Part shown: positions 23,686 to 36,595 of the stretch, piece after piece | How the letters are laid out: the number at the start of each line of letters is the position of its first letter | Numbering within the stretch: the stretch's first letter is position 1 | Assembly (NCBI GenBank): GCA_022497155.1 | Contig: MU385714.1 | Coordinates: 992,001 to 1,056,000 of the forward strand | Direction: 5' to 3' | Source of the DNA: Whalleya microplaca | Lineage: Eukaryota; Ascomycota; Sordariomycetes; Xylariales; Xylariaceae | Length of the DNA: 64,000 nt | Made by a program: the position numbers and the translations under genes | The notes under the pieces: model-generated | Told to the model about the DNA's origin: nothing | Seen by the model: only the letters and a program-made list of their open reading frames with translations | Database searches by the model: none

Positions 23686-24962
23686 ATGACAACCTTCGGA
23701 GATCAAGTACGGAACGCAACACGAAACGGCGTGGTGCCAGGTCTGGTGGTGTTTGCCAAAGACAAAAATGGTATATTGCTTTAGCCCTGCATCATGAACT
23801 CGAAGCTAAACTCTCATAAAGGAAAGTTCGATTATTCGGAGGCCTTCGCAGCTGATACTGGGGTTCAGTACAACAAGAACACCGTGTTTGAGCTGGCATC
23901 CATGACAAAGCTACACACTTCCGTTGCTGTCCTGCAGCTCGTTGAGCGAGGGCTTATTACTCCAGACGAGGATGTATCACATTTGATCCCCACTTTCGCC
24001 AGTCAGGAAGTTCTGGACGGATTCACGGACGAGGGTGCGCCGATCACTCACAAGCGTCGGAATCCCATTACGCTTCGCTACTTGCTCACGCACAGTTCTG
24101 GCGCTGGTTATACGTTCATATCCAAAGGGCTAGAAAAGATAGCAGTCTGGAAGAAGAAGCCAAGAAATTCCGGAACGATTGATGAGGCATTCGATCTGCC
24201 GCTGTCGTTCGAACCGGGAGAAGCCTATGAATATGGCAGTGGCATTGATCGAGTCGGCCAGGTCGTTGAGAAGCTTACGGGTCAGACGTTAGAGGATTAC
24301 ATGAGAGAGAACATTTGGAAACCCCTGGGATTGAACAGCACGACATTCTTTCCCGAACGGAATCCTGGCATCCAAGAACGGCGTGTCCCAATGGCATGGC
24401 GGTCAGACGCCACCGGGCCCGTGGTCGAGAAACCCGGCCAGCCAACTTTGACCACCGGGTTGAAGGAACCTTTTGGTGGACAAGGCCTGTTTGCCACCAT
24501 GGATGACTATGTCAAGGTGTTATATTCGCTGCTAGTAGATGACGAGAAACTACTAAAAAGGGAGACGACCGCCAAGATGTTCCAGCCACAACTGAATCCC
24601 GCGAGCAAGGCGTCATTGCTGGAGAAGATGAAGACACCTGAATGGGCCGTGGGCGATTTCCCGTTGACTGATGAGTATGACTGGGGCATTGGTGGCATCC
24701 TGATTGACGGCGACAAGCACGACTATCGCAGGAACGGTACCTTGATTTGGAGTGGTGCTGCAAACCTCTTTTGGGTATGTTGTATTCATCCTCAGGACTT
24801 GCTCTTTTGAATAACACTAACACTTGACTACAGTTTATCGACCGTAAGGCCGGAGTATGCGGCTGCTTCGGAACCCAGGTCCTGCCAGCTTGCGATGAAA
24901 GAATCAAGCCCCTAATTAAGGCTTTTGAGGAGGAAGTCTATCGGATAACAGGGAAGTTGTGA
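23686..24962 (+). CDS. Serine hydrolase of the beta-lactamase/transpeptidase-like family
   Basis: Three exons: 23686-23770, 23822-24774 and 24834-24962; 388 aa. Introns of 51 nt (GTATAT...AAAG, branch GCTAAAC) and 59 nt (GTATGT...TACAG, branch CTAAC) keep phase. The catalytic Ser-x-x-Lys is SMTK, with Ser at residue 55, in the usual FELASMTKLHTSVAVLQLVE helix context. The second motif Tyr is at residue 166 (YEYGSGIDRVGQVVEKLTGQ). Other family blocks are TLRYLLTHSSGAGY, PLGLNSTTFFP and DWGIGGILIDGD. There is no signal peptide, so the enzyme is probably cytosolic. The family includes esterases, LovD-like acyltransferases and D-aminopeptidases; the substrate cannot be told from sequence. No biosynthetic cluster partner is evident nearby. 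Confidence 0.88.
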
Positions 24963-26570
24963 TAGCAACCTATGGGAATAGATATTCACGTAGAGGGGGC
25001 TTGAATATAAGGATATGCATGCTGACGTTGATGTTTATACAAGCACCTCAAGCTGGGACTTTATCGCATTAACAAATGTTGTAGAATAATGCCGGTGATT
25101 GTTCGTTATCCATCTTGAAACTATAAGATGACTTCCCATAGGAAAAAGCAATAGTGTATTGTTTATGCCAATGGAGTGTTTTGCATCAATTTATTGGTCA
25201 GGTGCAGTATACAAAAGGCAACCTCTTGGTGGTGCTTATTGCATTAATCAAGCTGAAATGTGACCGAAGAGACAGATATTCAGCACGAAATGGGGGAATT
25301 TCTTAAATGAAACTGACGGAAACTTAATCTTTGAAGTCGAAGGGATGGATATATTGAAGTAAGTCTGGTCTAGTCGACATGGCGTTGGAGAATTTCTATA
25401 ATAACATTTAAGTGGATAAGTGAAGACTTGTCTAATCTTTCTCATGCTACATGGTTAGACCCAAGAACCATGACATTGGTACTGCTTACCTGTCGCTCAG
25501 GCACTTGCTATCAAAAGCTGAAAGTTGGTGACCTTCGTCATCACGAGCCTAATGGAAGACGATGTTTCAAGTTGGGTGGTACAAGCTATGAAACGAGGCA
25601 CAATTGGTTAGCTAAGATACAAGTCCGATACACCGTCTGTTGGCACAATTTAGAATGAGATAGCGGCTTTGGCGCACGTTATTTGGATACATGTATTGTA
25701 AGCCGTTGTCCATAAGGTTGGGGATGTTGTGCTTGCGGAGCAACGCAACTATATTGTTTCATATCGTCATCCTCGTAGACCTTCAAATATGTCCACAACA
25801 GTCGATGTTATTACCTAAAGGGAATCCACAGCTTTGAGATAATAACTTCCCGGTGGGTATCATCCAGTCAACACTTATATCGTCTTACTTCTTTTGACAT
25901 TCTTTCAGTTCATCATGGTCATCTACTCCGTTATTTCGCTATTGCCTCAGCCCATAATGAGATGTTAGGGAAGTCAAATATAGGAAGCCGACTATCGGAA
26001 TCGGACCATTGAATAATATGAGTGATTATTTTCGGGCCGCTCCGGGACTGAACGGCAACTTCAGAGTTCACCGTTGGCGATAACTCTGTTTTGACGATTG
26101 ACGTGATCATGCTAAGGCCCGTACCTGTACACGATTCGACGTCAGCGATATACGTGTGTAGAGGAAACTCCAGTGTCGGCAGTGGGCTAGATCAGACTAA
26201 TCGATAAATATACATCGAACCACAGATCTGGGCATGGAATACTACGGGAAAGCGTAAATGATTGGTGGTGATGCAACTCTTCGCAGGATTGCGTGCTCAC
26301 TATTGCGTGATTGAGCCCCGCGATAGGAGATTTGAAGGCTACCCCAATGCCTCACAAAGAGGCCTGCCCTACGAACAAGCCGGGAAAAAGGGAAGGTAGC
26401 ATTCTGACGCCATTGGATCAGATAAGATTAGCGGGAAATTTAAACTCAGGTATATAAGTTGTAGATCGGCCACATCGAGAGCCCTTGATGAGTCCTGCTC
26501 CGTATGCGCCTCCGGTCTAGATTTCTTCCTATCTCTATTCATGATAGCTTTTTCGGACACATAGAAAAAA
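24963..26570. other. Intergenic, no supported gene
   Basis: About 1.6 kb. It includes the 3' region of the hydrolase and the promoter of the TauD-type gene. Short frames at 25248-25445 (-), 25428-25658 (+) and 26369-26611 (-) have no recognisable features. Confidence 0.5.
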
Positions 26571-27851
26571 ATGGCTCCTGCTCTTGACGTACAGACCCCG
26601 GCCGATGCCATTCAAAGCTTGAAAGCCGCTGTCAAACAGGTCGATCGTTCTATCTTCCCAGATGGGCTCAAGACGACAGGTGAGGATGATGTCGAGGTAA
26701 CTAGTGCATTACATACTCACGACTGAATAGGTCAACACCCCCCGCTTTATGACCAGCTCTACCCATACAGTGCCTTTCCTAAGCATATAGAAGGACCAAC
26801 AGTATGGAAAGCAGAGGAATACGCCAACTCGCCAGAACGATGGGTCCATCAGTTCTCTGAGGAAGAACTCAAGGAACTATCCAAGACCGCCGACGAGTTC
26901 ATGGCGCTAGGCCTGCCCCTGACTGGCATCAACAAGGAGAACTTTCGGCTCCCAGGCCTAGAGCCGTCGTTGGCTGCTATGCGCCGGGAGATGTATGACG
27001 GAAAAGGGTTTATTCTGTACAAAGGGTTCCCCGTAAATGAATGGGGCAACCATAAGTCAGCCGTCGCCTATATGGGTCTTGGATCCTATCTCGGCTACCC
27101 TGTGTCTCAAAACGGAAGGGGGCACATTCTAGGACATGTTCAAGATCTCGGCGAGGACAGTACACAAATCGACAAAGTTCGGATTTACAGAACAAACGCC
27201 CGCCAGTTCTTCCATGCTGATGATTGCGATATTGTCGGCCTTCTGTGCATTGCGAAGTCTGAGTTTGGTGGTGAATCGGATGTGGCATCGATCCACCACG
27301 TCTGGAATATTTTGCAAGCAGAACGCCCAGATGTAGCTGAACTGCTTACTAAACCTATCTGGTACTTTGACCGTAAAGGGGAAGTTTCAAAAGGAGAGGA
27401 GCCTTATATCAGAACATCGGTGTTCTACTTAGAGACACCAGATCCAGCGAACCCGCAGCGTGAGCAGCGAGTATACTGCAAATGGGACCCGTACTACGTC
27501 CGCAGTCTCAAGCGGTTTTCAGACAAAGGCATTATCCCGCCGCTGTCGCCAGAGCAAGAGGAAGCAACTCAGTTGCTCGAAGCTACCTGCGAAAGAGTGA
27601 AGCTGCACATGATCCTGGATGTTGGAGACATCCAGTTCGTTTCCAATTCGCACACACTACACGCGAGAACTGCATACCGTGATTGGAGCCCAGACAGCGG
27701 CAAGCCGAGGCGTCACCTGATGAGACTGTGGTTAGCTGCGCCGCAGGATGAGGGAGGCTGGAGGCTGCCTTTCTGGGATTCTGACGAGAAGAAACGAGGA
27801 GGAATCCAAGTAGATGATACGCCACCTGTGGCTAGGCTCGAAGCCGATTAA
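26571..27851 (+). CDS. TauD/TfdA-type Fe(II)/2-oxoglutarate dioxygenase
   Basis: Two exons, 26571-26679 and 26731-27851, with a 51-nt intron (GTGAGG...GAATAG); 409 aa. The facial triad is visible: H198-x-D200 in FFHADDCDIVGLL, and a distal His in NSHTLHARTAYRDW with the downstream Arg of RRHLMRLWLA for 2-oxoglutarate. Other blocks are GFILYKGFPV near the start of the fold, YRTNARQFF, and WDPYYVRS. The length suits fungal taurine-catabolism-like dioxygenases, which hydroxylate or cleave small substrates such as sulfonates. The true substrate is unknown. No neighbour suggests sulfur or nitrogen scavenging. Confidence 0.92.
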
Positions 27852-29772
27852 ACGGAGTTAAATCGTGATTTGAAGCGAAAATGGGGCATAAAAGGGAGTT
27901 GATGTGTTCCTCGTCTATAGAATACATGTTCCCTTTATTCACGGCGGTGTATCGAAAGGGCCTTCCCCAGGTCTGATACCGAGAGGCTTAGAAATCTCAT
28001 CTACGAGATATGAATGTTACTCTATGAATGAATTTTACTACAAAAGCTAGACAAATAGGCATTGGGATACGTGAAGCTTCTAGTGCCGTCATCCTAAAAC
28101 AACTCTGAGCAACTGAGCTACTAAGAAGCTTATCTTCCCATCTACTTCTTGATCGACCCTGCAACCTCAAAATCCAGTATTCTCGGACTTCGCTACATGG
28201 CTCTACTGAGCCAAGTTAATTGCTTATTGCGACATTTTTTCAATGGATCAATTTTTTGGCTCTTTTTTTCGATGTAGACCTATGATATCAAGGATCCCCA
28301 GATGAGAGCCGAAGCTCTATACCTTAAAGAGATGGCTTTGGATAAACGCTCAGACACTAAATGAACAAGATCGCCTGGAAGACACCTGACTGTTACGGAA
28401 GGTGGTGCCATTTATGTACAGCCGCCGAAGGAAAAGATCATACGACCCTCATTATAACTACAGACCTAGTGTGTGAATATCAGTAGAAATATATGTATAG
28501 CATTATTATATGTACTAGTAGCTGTATACTAGGAGCATTGCAACTATTCTTTTAAATACTCGTTCAATGTTGAATTATACGGGTTTATTTGAAGCTGTAG
28601 GCAAATGCCATGGTATTGGGTTGAGAGACCCCTTGAAAGGGCCATTCGTAGATTAAAGTAATCTTGGTACTTTTCAATGGAAGACTATGAAACTATCTAT
28701 TCGCAATGGCAGCTCCAGCTCGTTCATATACGTAGTGGGCAGGTCACTAAGTCAGCATGTTCTCCTATGTAGCAACAGCCCATCATGATCATACGTGATA
28801 GCTGGCCTGGAAAAATCTGTTCGCTGGCGAGTTACTGTCAGTGCACTTTCCTTGAATCCTGTCTTTGAGGCCAAGTTCCCTACTGACGGGGTAGCTGTAT
28901 AGTAGATAAACATCCCCACAGTCGTCGTACCCTGGGCTATGAGCTAGGTCCCCTAGCGTCTTGACTAGTGCAGTAAAGCCACTTCCCCGGATCCCAAGGT
29001 TACATATTAAAATATATATACTACATTGCTCATGCGGAAACCCCGGAACATTTATGAAGTGATGATGCAGGGACCCATGCCAAGGACTTCTGATCATTAG
29101 TCGACTCTCTGCATCAGTAGTTGATCTTATAGGGCTACACAGGTGATACGGAGAATAATTCGCCATTATTCTCTTGAGCCTCTGTAAACAACGGATTTGT
29201 CATGCTTTGAACATCACCAAGTTAGCTTGATACAAGTAGGGGTTTTACTAGCGACCCTAACTAGGCCTTAACATGACCCTATAGAGACGCCCGGGAAGTG
29301 ATTAAAGAATGGCTCAGATATCATGTCAATGCTCAAATGAGACGACACTACTTTGCCACTACGGGTTGCTGAAACTGACATTGACGTGCTAGTACCGGGG
29401 AATTCCCATTAGCCAGATGCAATGCTTGCATAATACAACCCTATACGTGCTTTCTTTCGCTAACGCAGGGCAACCTGGAACTATGAGTAGAAGTAGGCTA
29501 ATATATGGGGACAGATCGGGATTCTAGATTATACTAGCTTTCCGCAACTTATGCCTTGATAGAAGATGTTTCTTCGGCCTTTGCCGCCCTGTATCGCAAA
29601 GGATACATACACGTACATAGTAAAGCAATATGACTGAGTACCAATGTATCTCAGATGTTGTTTGGATAGCGCATCAATTATGCCTTAACAATGGTCGTTC
29701 CCACCCTTTAGCTTATAAAGAGTTTTCTGATCCTCGACTCAAAGCAATGGAGTGGAAGCTCTACTTCCCTTG
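27852..29772. other. AT-rich intergenic, no supported gene
   Basis: About 1.9 kb of AT-rich DNA. A 125-codon minus-strand frame at 28789-29166 was examined and not recognised. The right end is the promoter of the rhodopsin-like gene. Confidence 0.5.
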
Positions 29773-31563
29773 ATGACCCACCTGGTGATCAACAACATGG
29801 GGTCCGCGAAAGTGCAGTCTATGCTTACTGGCAGCTCGGTGCTGATATCGATTACAACATTTGCTGTAATGGTCAGAGCCTGGGCTCGTTTTGGGATTCT
29901 CAGGACGTTGGGCTTAGACGATGGTTCGTTTAATCACGATTCTTCCAGTGAGGTCAATATGATTACTAATAATTCGCAGTCTTGATCCTCTTTAGTTGGG
30001 TATGGACCAATGGTTTCTATGCTTCGATATTTGTGCCTCCTTAGATACTATCAGCTAATATTATATAGATCATGTCGTTGTCACTCGGCTCGTGTATCAT
30101 GGTTGGTATGTATAAGAACGCTCCCTCAGAAAGGCTTCGAACTGACGGAAACAAAGCTACTCATTACGGACTCGGAAGGGATCGTGTCGAAGTCAGCGAG
30201 GAAAACTATACTAAATATCTGCAAGTACGAAACAATCGCTTTCCAAAATACCTTCCCTCGCTAATTTCCGCTTAGCTCCAGATAGCTAGCTCAGTCTCCT
30301 ATAGCTGGGGTGTTACTTCGGCAAAGGCGTCTTTTGCAGTCCTCTTCTTAAGGATTCTCCCAGAGCGCCCCTTGAGGATACTGAATAAGCTTCTGGTTGG
30401 CTTCCTCCTTTGTCAAGCTATAGAGGAAACGTTTGTTGTCCTGTTCAAGTGCTCCCCAGTGCAAAAGTCATGGTATCCTCAATTGGAGGGCAGGTGCAGT
30501 GAGTAGCTTCCAAAGTCACATATATCCCTTTCATCTTGTCAAGGAAGGAAATGATTTATATCTAAGCATATTCGGGAGCTAGAAGTTTCTCATTGCCTTC
30601 CAATCAGTTGATAAAGACAGAATGCTGACTCTTTATACTGTAGTCACTCTGTCACCCCTATGGTATACAACTGTAGGTATCGTTGTCTAACTATCTATCA
30701 AGTACTAAGAAATATACCGTATAGTTCGCTTTCAACATGATAACTGATCTGACTCTATTTACCGAGCCGATCCCTTCGATGTGGAAGCTACAATTGCCTA
30801 TAGTTAAGAGAATCGGACTTATTGCTATGCTCTCGTTGGGACTATTGTATGTCAACAGTCGAGGATATACACGAATGACTACTAAACATTATCTCAGGGT
30901 AACTTCTATTTCCATCATACGTATTATATTTGTTACTAAAATAGGCTTGGATGATACATGTAAGTGACCTAATGCCGTTATTAATTCAACTATATCTCAC
31001 GTTGAACAGACGAGCTTGCAGACGCCCTTCTGTGGTCTGAAGTCGAGAGTTGCGCCCTTATCATATGCTCGTGCATTCCGTCACTCAGGCAAGTCGCAGC
31101 GAAGATACCTGGCCTAAACAGTGCCCTTGGCCTGTCATCTGGCGGAGAATCGAGGATTTACAATGCCCACTCCGGAAAGCAAACTCTCTCGATACCACTG
31201 CAGAGCCATGCGCGTAAGGAATACATACAGTCTCCAAAGCCGGCAGCCAGGAGTCAACAACGATCAGCTCCATATGGGATGACAGCTCACGCCACAGCAA
31301 TTGGTGCGGGTCAATTCAGTGACAATGATAGCCAGGAAGAGATATTTCCGCATAAGACTGATCATAATGGTGGCATCATGGTTACAACCGAGGTCAGACA
31401 TGATATCGAATCAAATAATGAGAGTGAGAGGGCTTCTACCGATGCATCATCGCAGCACCATGAAGGTATGGAAGGACACGCAACGAATAGTTATGATGGA
31501 TCGAGCCGTGCACACGTATCTAAGTCTGGTGGTGACTCGAAGTGGCCCCGGCTGTCCAAGTAG
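29773..31563 (+). CDS. Fungal seven-helix rhodopsin-domain membrane protein, nine exons
   Basis: I rebuilt this gene from splice signals. Exons: 29773-29923, 29980-29999, 30069-30105, 30157-30224, 30276-30498, 30644-30672, 30725-30846, 30898-30959 and 31010-31563. Introns are 50-145 nt and every phase closes, giving 421 aa without a stop. Several exons are tiny (20, 29 and 37 nt). The joined protein follows the fungal rhodopsin-like/PTH11-related family block by block: FAVMVRAWARF, LGLDDVLILFSW, THYGLGRD, SVSYSWGVTSAKASFAVLFL, RILP, LLCQAIEETFVVLFKCSPV, W-P-LEGRC, MITDLTLFTEPIPSMWKLQL, KRIGLIAMLSLGLL, KIGLDDT, SEVESCALIICSCIPSLRQV. The tail is hydrophilic (HNGGIMVTTEVRHDIE). The product is probably a plasma-membrane protein without retinal chemistry; its ligand is unknown. 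The start could also be the in-frame ATG at 29797. It lies in AT-rich DNA, where single-frame scanning would miss it. Confidence 0.82.
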
Positions 31564-32337
31564 CATGCCTCGTGACTATTCTGTATTGTTAAGAACTATA
31601 AAAGCTAAATATAACACTGAATCATAAATGACGATATATTATCAAGAGTTAGTAACCTAGTAATTGAGTTATACCAAGTCTTCAACAATCTATTACCTTC
31701 TAGGTAGCAGTTATGGCTAGAGGCAAGCTTGAAATGTTAATGCAGCTCAGGATGTTTGCGGCGAGTTATTCGAAGAAGTATACTTTATGAATCTAGCATG
31801 AAAATTGAGGGAGGCTTGATAGGTTGGAGAGCTCCTTGTCATTCTCCAAGTCAGATAGGTAGAGCTAGAGTCAGATGATTGTACTTGTCATAACTGACAC
31901 TGTTTCTAAGAAGAGTGGTGGGTGTCGGTGCTATTACAAGGGTGAATATTGACATCACCGATTCGTGCAAGACATCTCAAAGTTTCCATTGTTTGATAGG
32001 TACTGTGAATTCCATGACGGCACAAGGTTTGCGCAGATTCTAGTTGAAGTTGGATTAAAGGGGGTAAGGGGTTCGAACAGGAACTTTATAGGGACTCGGT
32101 CATTGCATGTATTTACCTCGGTATATGCATCTAAGCGATATTACCTTAGAAACCGAACGTGGCGCAAGTACCACTGGAGCCTCATTCGTAACCATTCAAT
32201 TCTCACAATACATCCCTCGACATTCCACGTTATACAGAAGCAGCACATAACGAACAGGACAGTACCCTGCGCTTTTTGCGTGATGGTCTGAAGTGCAAAG
32301 TCCCAGTCGGCTGCATCGGCGCCCCACCAACTTCACT
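31564..32337. other. Intergenic, promoter of SEC6
   Basis: 3' region of the rhodopsin-like gene and the SEC6 promoter/leader. No additional gene recognised. Confidence 0.5.
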
Positions 32338-34593
32338 ATGGACGCACCGCCAGTTAAGCTCTCGGAGCTGCTCCGACACCCAGATGACCTCGACAAGATC
32401 CCGGCGCTGAAGCTGGAATTCACGCGCAAGAAGGGGGCTGTCGACTCGCAGCTACGGGGCGCTCTTCGTGAGCAGTTGGAGACGACGCAGGCGGGCATGA
32501 GCGGTCTTACCGATGGCCAAAAGACAGTACAAGCGATCAGGGACGAGATGATGAAGATCGACACGCTATGCTCCGAATCGCAAAACATGATTAAGGATTT
32601 CGCCAGCATCAATCTTGTATCGCAAGCACACAGGAATTTCGGCGCGGTGGAGGCCATGGTCGAGAATCTCCAGACGTTTAATGACCGTCTTAATGGGGTG
32701 GAGAACATGCTGAGAGAGGACGACGAGGACAAGGAGAACATGCCGAATCTCCTCGGGGTGCATTACGAGTTGACACAACTACGAAACATCCGAGACGATG
32801 CGATAGAGCAGATACAGCGAGCCGACGATCCGAGTCTACAATCTACACTGGAGGATTATTTCTCGAGGTTGGACGAGGCAATAGACTGGTTTGATGAGCA
32901 TATCGGTCTCATTGCGCTCAACATGATAAACCTGCTGATTGCCGATAACAATAGTCTTGTGGTCAGGCTAGCTATCATAGTTGAAGCTGAAGAAAAGAGT
33001 GACCAGAGGGTGGAGGCTCTACAGGATGCGTTGAAGGATCATAAGGAAATGGCCACACGATTCCAGAGCATCACAGATGGTGCAAAGAAGGTGAGAGGAT
33101 ACAAGGAAAAGTTCCTGAAAGCGATTACAGTCAATTGCGAAGGGCAACTTGCAGAGGTCAGGGGGGAGTTCCTGGATGATCCGACCCAATTAGATAAGAT
33201 GATGAAGTGGTTTTTCAACGATCTCAATGCCGTTAGACAGGGCATGGTGTCCCTGATGCCCAAAAAGTGGAAGATTCTCAAGACATACGGCGAGATATAT
33301 CACCAACTTATGCACGACTTCCTGGTTGGCATGATAGACGACCCCGACTCGAGCCAGGCAAACACTCTAGAGATCATCAACTGGCCTGAGAAATACTACA
33401 AGAAGATGAGAAAACTCGGTTTCGCCGAAGCTGACCTCAAACCGCATGTCATCGACAACCGAGAGCAGGAATTAGTCAAGGAATTCCGCCAACTCATCAT
33501 CAAGTTCCTTGATGAATGGATCGACAGAATCTTCGCGCAAGAGAGGCGCGAATTCGCAGATCGAAACGTGGAGGGCTCGAATCTGGATACGGACGAGTAT
33601 GGCTACTTCCGTACGAAGAATTTGATTGACATGTGGCGCATGCTTCGAGAGCAAGTGGATGTTGCTGCCAATTCGCAGAGAACAGATGTCGCAGAGGGTG
33701 TCATCGATGCTATGTTTATGAGGTTGCGTAATCGGCAGCAAACTTTCCAGAAGATGCTCGAGGAAGAAGCAGTGAAATACGAATCGGGCAAGTTCCCCGA
33801 GCTGGAGGGGTTTCAAGCATTGCAAGACTGGCTCATTGCTACTGCCAATGACCAAATGGCCTGCATAGACGACAGTGAGGAGGAGGGTCGTTTTGCCTAC
33901 CTCTCTAGTTTCAAGCAGAAATTTGAGCCTCTAGTCACGCCGCAATATATAGAGCGTGCCGAGACAGAGATCGACCTGCTCCGCGATGGCTACGTCGACT
34001 GCAGCACCTGGTGCCTTAACAAGTTCGTCAAGCTTGTCATTGCGGTCGACTTCAAGACCGTCATGCCAACCTTCTTTACACCTAGGTGGTATGAATCCAC
34101 AGCAATGAAGCAGATCATTGTCACATTTGAGGAGTACGTGAGCGATTATCAGCAGGTGCTTCATCATTCACTAGTAGACATATTCATCGAGATCTTCGCC
34201 GACGAGCTGCTCGTGCAGTACCTGATGAGCGTGCGCAATAAGACCGTCAAGTTCCGGCGCACCGAGCCGTTCCAGGACAAGATCTTCAACGACATCTCGA
34301 CGGCCTTCGAGTTCTTCCGGAGCCTGCCCAACCCGGACGTTGGAACCTCCATTACGCAGACCTGGCGCGTCACGGAGTACTTTTTGCAGCTGCTCACGAC
34401 GGCAAAGGAGGGCGTGCCGGACGTGTTTCAGGACTTCAAGTCTAGATATTGGGACCTACAGATCACCTGGGTCGAGGCGGTGCTACGGTCACGCGATGAC
34501 TTTGAGAGGAGTATGCTGAATTCTGTTAAGGCTAGGGCGGCGCAGATGGACGTTATCAGGGGTCCGGAAACCATCATGGGCAAGGTCAAATGA
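32338..34593 (+). CDS. Exocyst complex component SEC6
   Basis: Single exon, 751 aa, close to the fungal Sec6 norm. The ATG at 32338 (MDAPPVKLSELLRHPDDLDK) is chosen over an upstream in-frame GTG because it begins the conserved N-terminus. The N-terminal ~200 residues form a helical, coiled-coil-like region. The central and C-terminal Sec6 domain is evident from IEIINWP-like LEIINWPEKYYKKMRKLGF, DEYGYFRTKNLIDMWRML, TWCLNKFVKLVIAVDFKTVM, FTPRWYE and EAVLRSRDDFERSML. The exocyst tethers secretory vesicles to the plasma membrane at the hyphal tip, and Sec6 also interacts with SNARE proteins. No intron and no anomaly. Confidence 0.95.
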   Translation: MDAPPVKLSELLRHPDDLDKIPALKLEFTRKKGAVDSQLRGALREQLETTQAGMSGLTDGQKTVQAIRDEMMKIDTLCSESQNMIKDFASINLVSQAHRNFGAVEAMVENLQTFNDRLNGVENMLREDDEDKENMPNLLGVHYELTQLRNIRDDAIEQIQRADDPSLQSTLEDYFSRLDEAIDWFDEHIGLIALNMINLLIADNNSLVVRLAIIVEAEEKSDQRVEALQDALKDHKEMATRFQSITDGAKKVRGYKEKFLKAITVNCEGQLAEVRGEFLDDPTQLDKMMKWFFNDLNAVRQGMVSLMPKKWKILKTYGEIYHQLMHDFLVGMIDDPDSSQANTLEIINWPEKYYKKMRKLGFAEADLKPHVIDNREQELVKEFRQLIIKFLDEWIDRIFAQERREFADRNVEGSNLDTDEYGYFRTKNLIDMWRMLREQVDVAANSQRTDVAEGVIDAMFMRLRNRQQTFQKMLEEEAVKYESGKFPELEGFQALQDWLIATANDQMACIDDSEEEGRFAYLSSFKQKFEPLVTPQYIERAETEIDLLRDGYVDCSTWCLNKFVKLVIAVDFKTVMPTFFTPRWYESTAMKQIIVTFEEYVSDYQQVLHHSLVDIFIEIFADELLVQYLMSVRNKTVKFRRTEPFQDKIFNDISTAFEFFRSLPNPDVGTSITQTWRVTEYFLQLLTTAKEGVPDVFQDFKSRYWDLQITWVEAVLRSRDDFERSMLNSVKARAAQMDVIRGPETIMGKVK

Positions 34594-35914
34594 AGCAAAA
34601 ACGCTGTATTAATAGTCCAATGAATGAATGAACCGTGCTTAATTACTAACTTTTCCCAAGACGTACGGCTACTTCGTCTGTTTCAATCGACTTCAGGAAG
34701 CTCTCAATTTTTTGATATCTTTTGCCAAAACTGAATTTGGCGGTCTGGGAGTGCCAATACGCATGTCTTGGTCTTGCGGCTCTCGTAATGCGCTTACCTG
34801 GACCTACCCTTTGCGAAGCAGCTGACCTGACCAATCACATACATTAGGTACCTTACATGTAACACAGCCATGGTCATCGTGGAGGTGCGGGTAAGAGTTC
34901 TTTTTAGGCTGAAAGGTGGGATCTGCTTCTCCAAGTCTTGCAATCCCGGCAGATAAGGCGCCTCCGCGCGCATGGGTAAAAGGATGTTGCTGCAAACGCA
35001 GAATTCAAGTTTTGCCGGTTATCTCATGAGAGGAGTTCTGAAACTTGGTTTAGAATGAACAAAAAACCAGGTATAAATTATGTCATTCTTGAATTATCTA
35101 CCCAATGTTAGGAGTTTCTGAAATTGTTTGTGCTGTACTAATTACGAAGAGATCTCAGTATCCTTTTGGTTACGTGCGTGCGTGCCTGACTTGACCCTCC
35201 ATTCGGAGAAATTGGGAGCTCCCAACACAGTCGAGGATACCCCGGTTGCGGCTTGGACTCTATAAGTCCGTGATGAAGGTCGTCTGCTGATTCAGGCAGC
35301 TTACAAGTCGTTTCCATAGGTGTTTGGCTCGCTACGTGAGAAAGGCGCAAGAGTAAGCTGCCTATACCACCATGCAGCTGTTCGTATTCATCGCCGCTGC
35401 AGTGTTGCCTGCCTGTTACGAACTGGTGCCATCCCAGCTCATCAGATCGGTTGCCAAATCATAGTCGACCTGGGCCGAGGATAGCAAGTTATTAACCAGC
35501 TCGGGATCTCCGAAGCTTCTAGCGAGTGCGAGTCTATGGCACTTATAATCGTATGACGAACCTCGGTTGGCAATTTCATGACCCTGCCTAACCTCCCCTC
35601 CTGAACGGAAGTAAGCTGAAAACCGGAACCCACAAAGGCCCTGAAACTCGCTCAATACGACGATTGGGACTGGTTTCACTATAGTCCACAAAGCATCGGT
35701 AGCAGTTCTAGGAGTAACATAGACTGGATGAGCATGATCTTGCCCAAGAATACGAGTTCGCCTGGTAGCCTCCCAACTTACTAACAGTATGGCTAGAAAT
35801 TCGGGACGGTCGTGGGTATCTCAGAAGTCGGTTAGCAGAACCCGATGGGTATTAGCAACAGAGGTCTTGAGAGCTGAAGGGACCTCAGCGTGACTAATTT
35901 CGATCGAATGATGA

Positions 35915-36595
<681 letters not shown>

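Noticed and set aside
28789..29166. 125-codon minus-strand open frame
   Set aside because: No recognised domain; no phase-compatible neighbouring exons were found; likely chance in AT-rich DNA.
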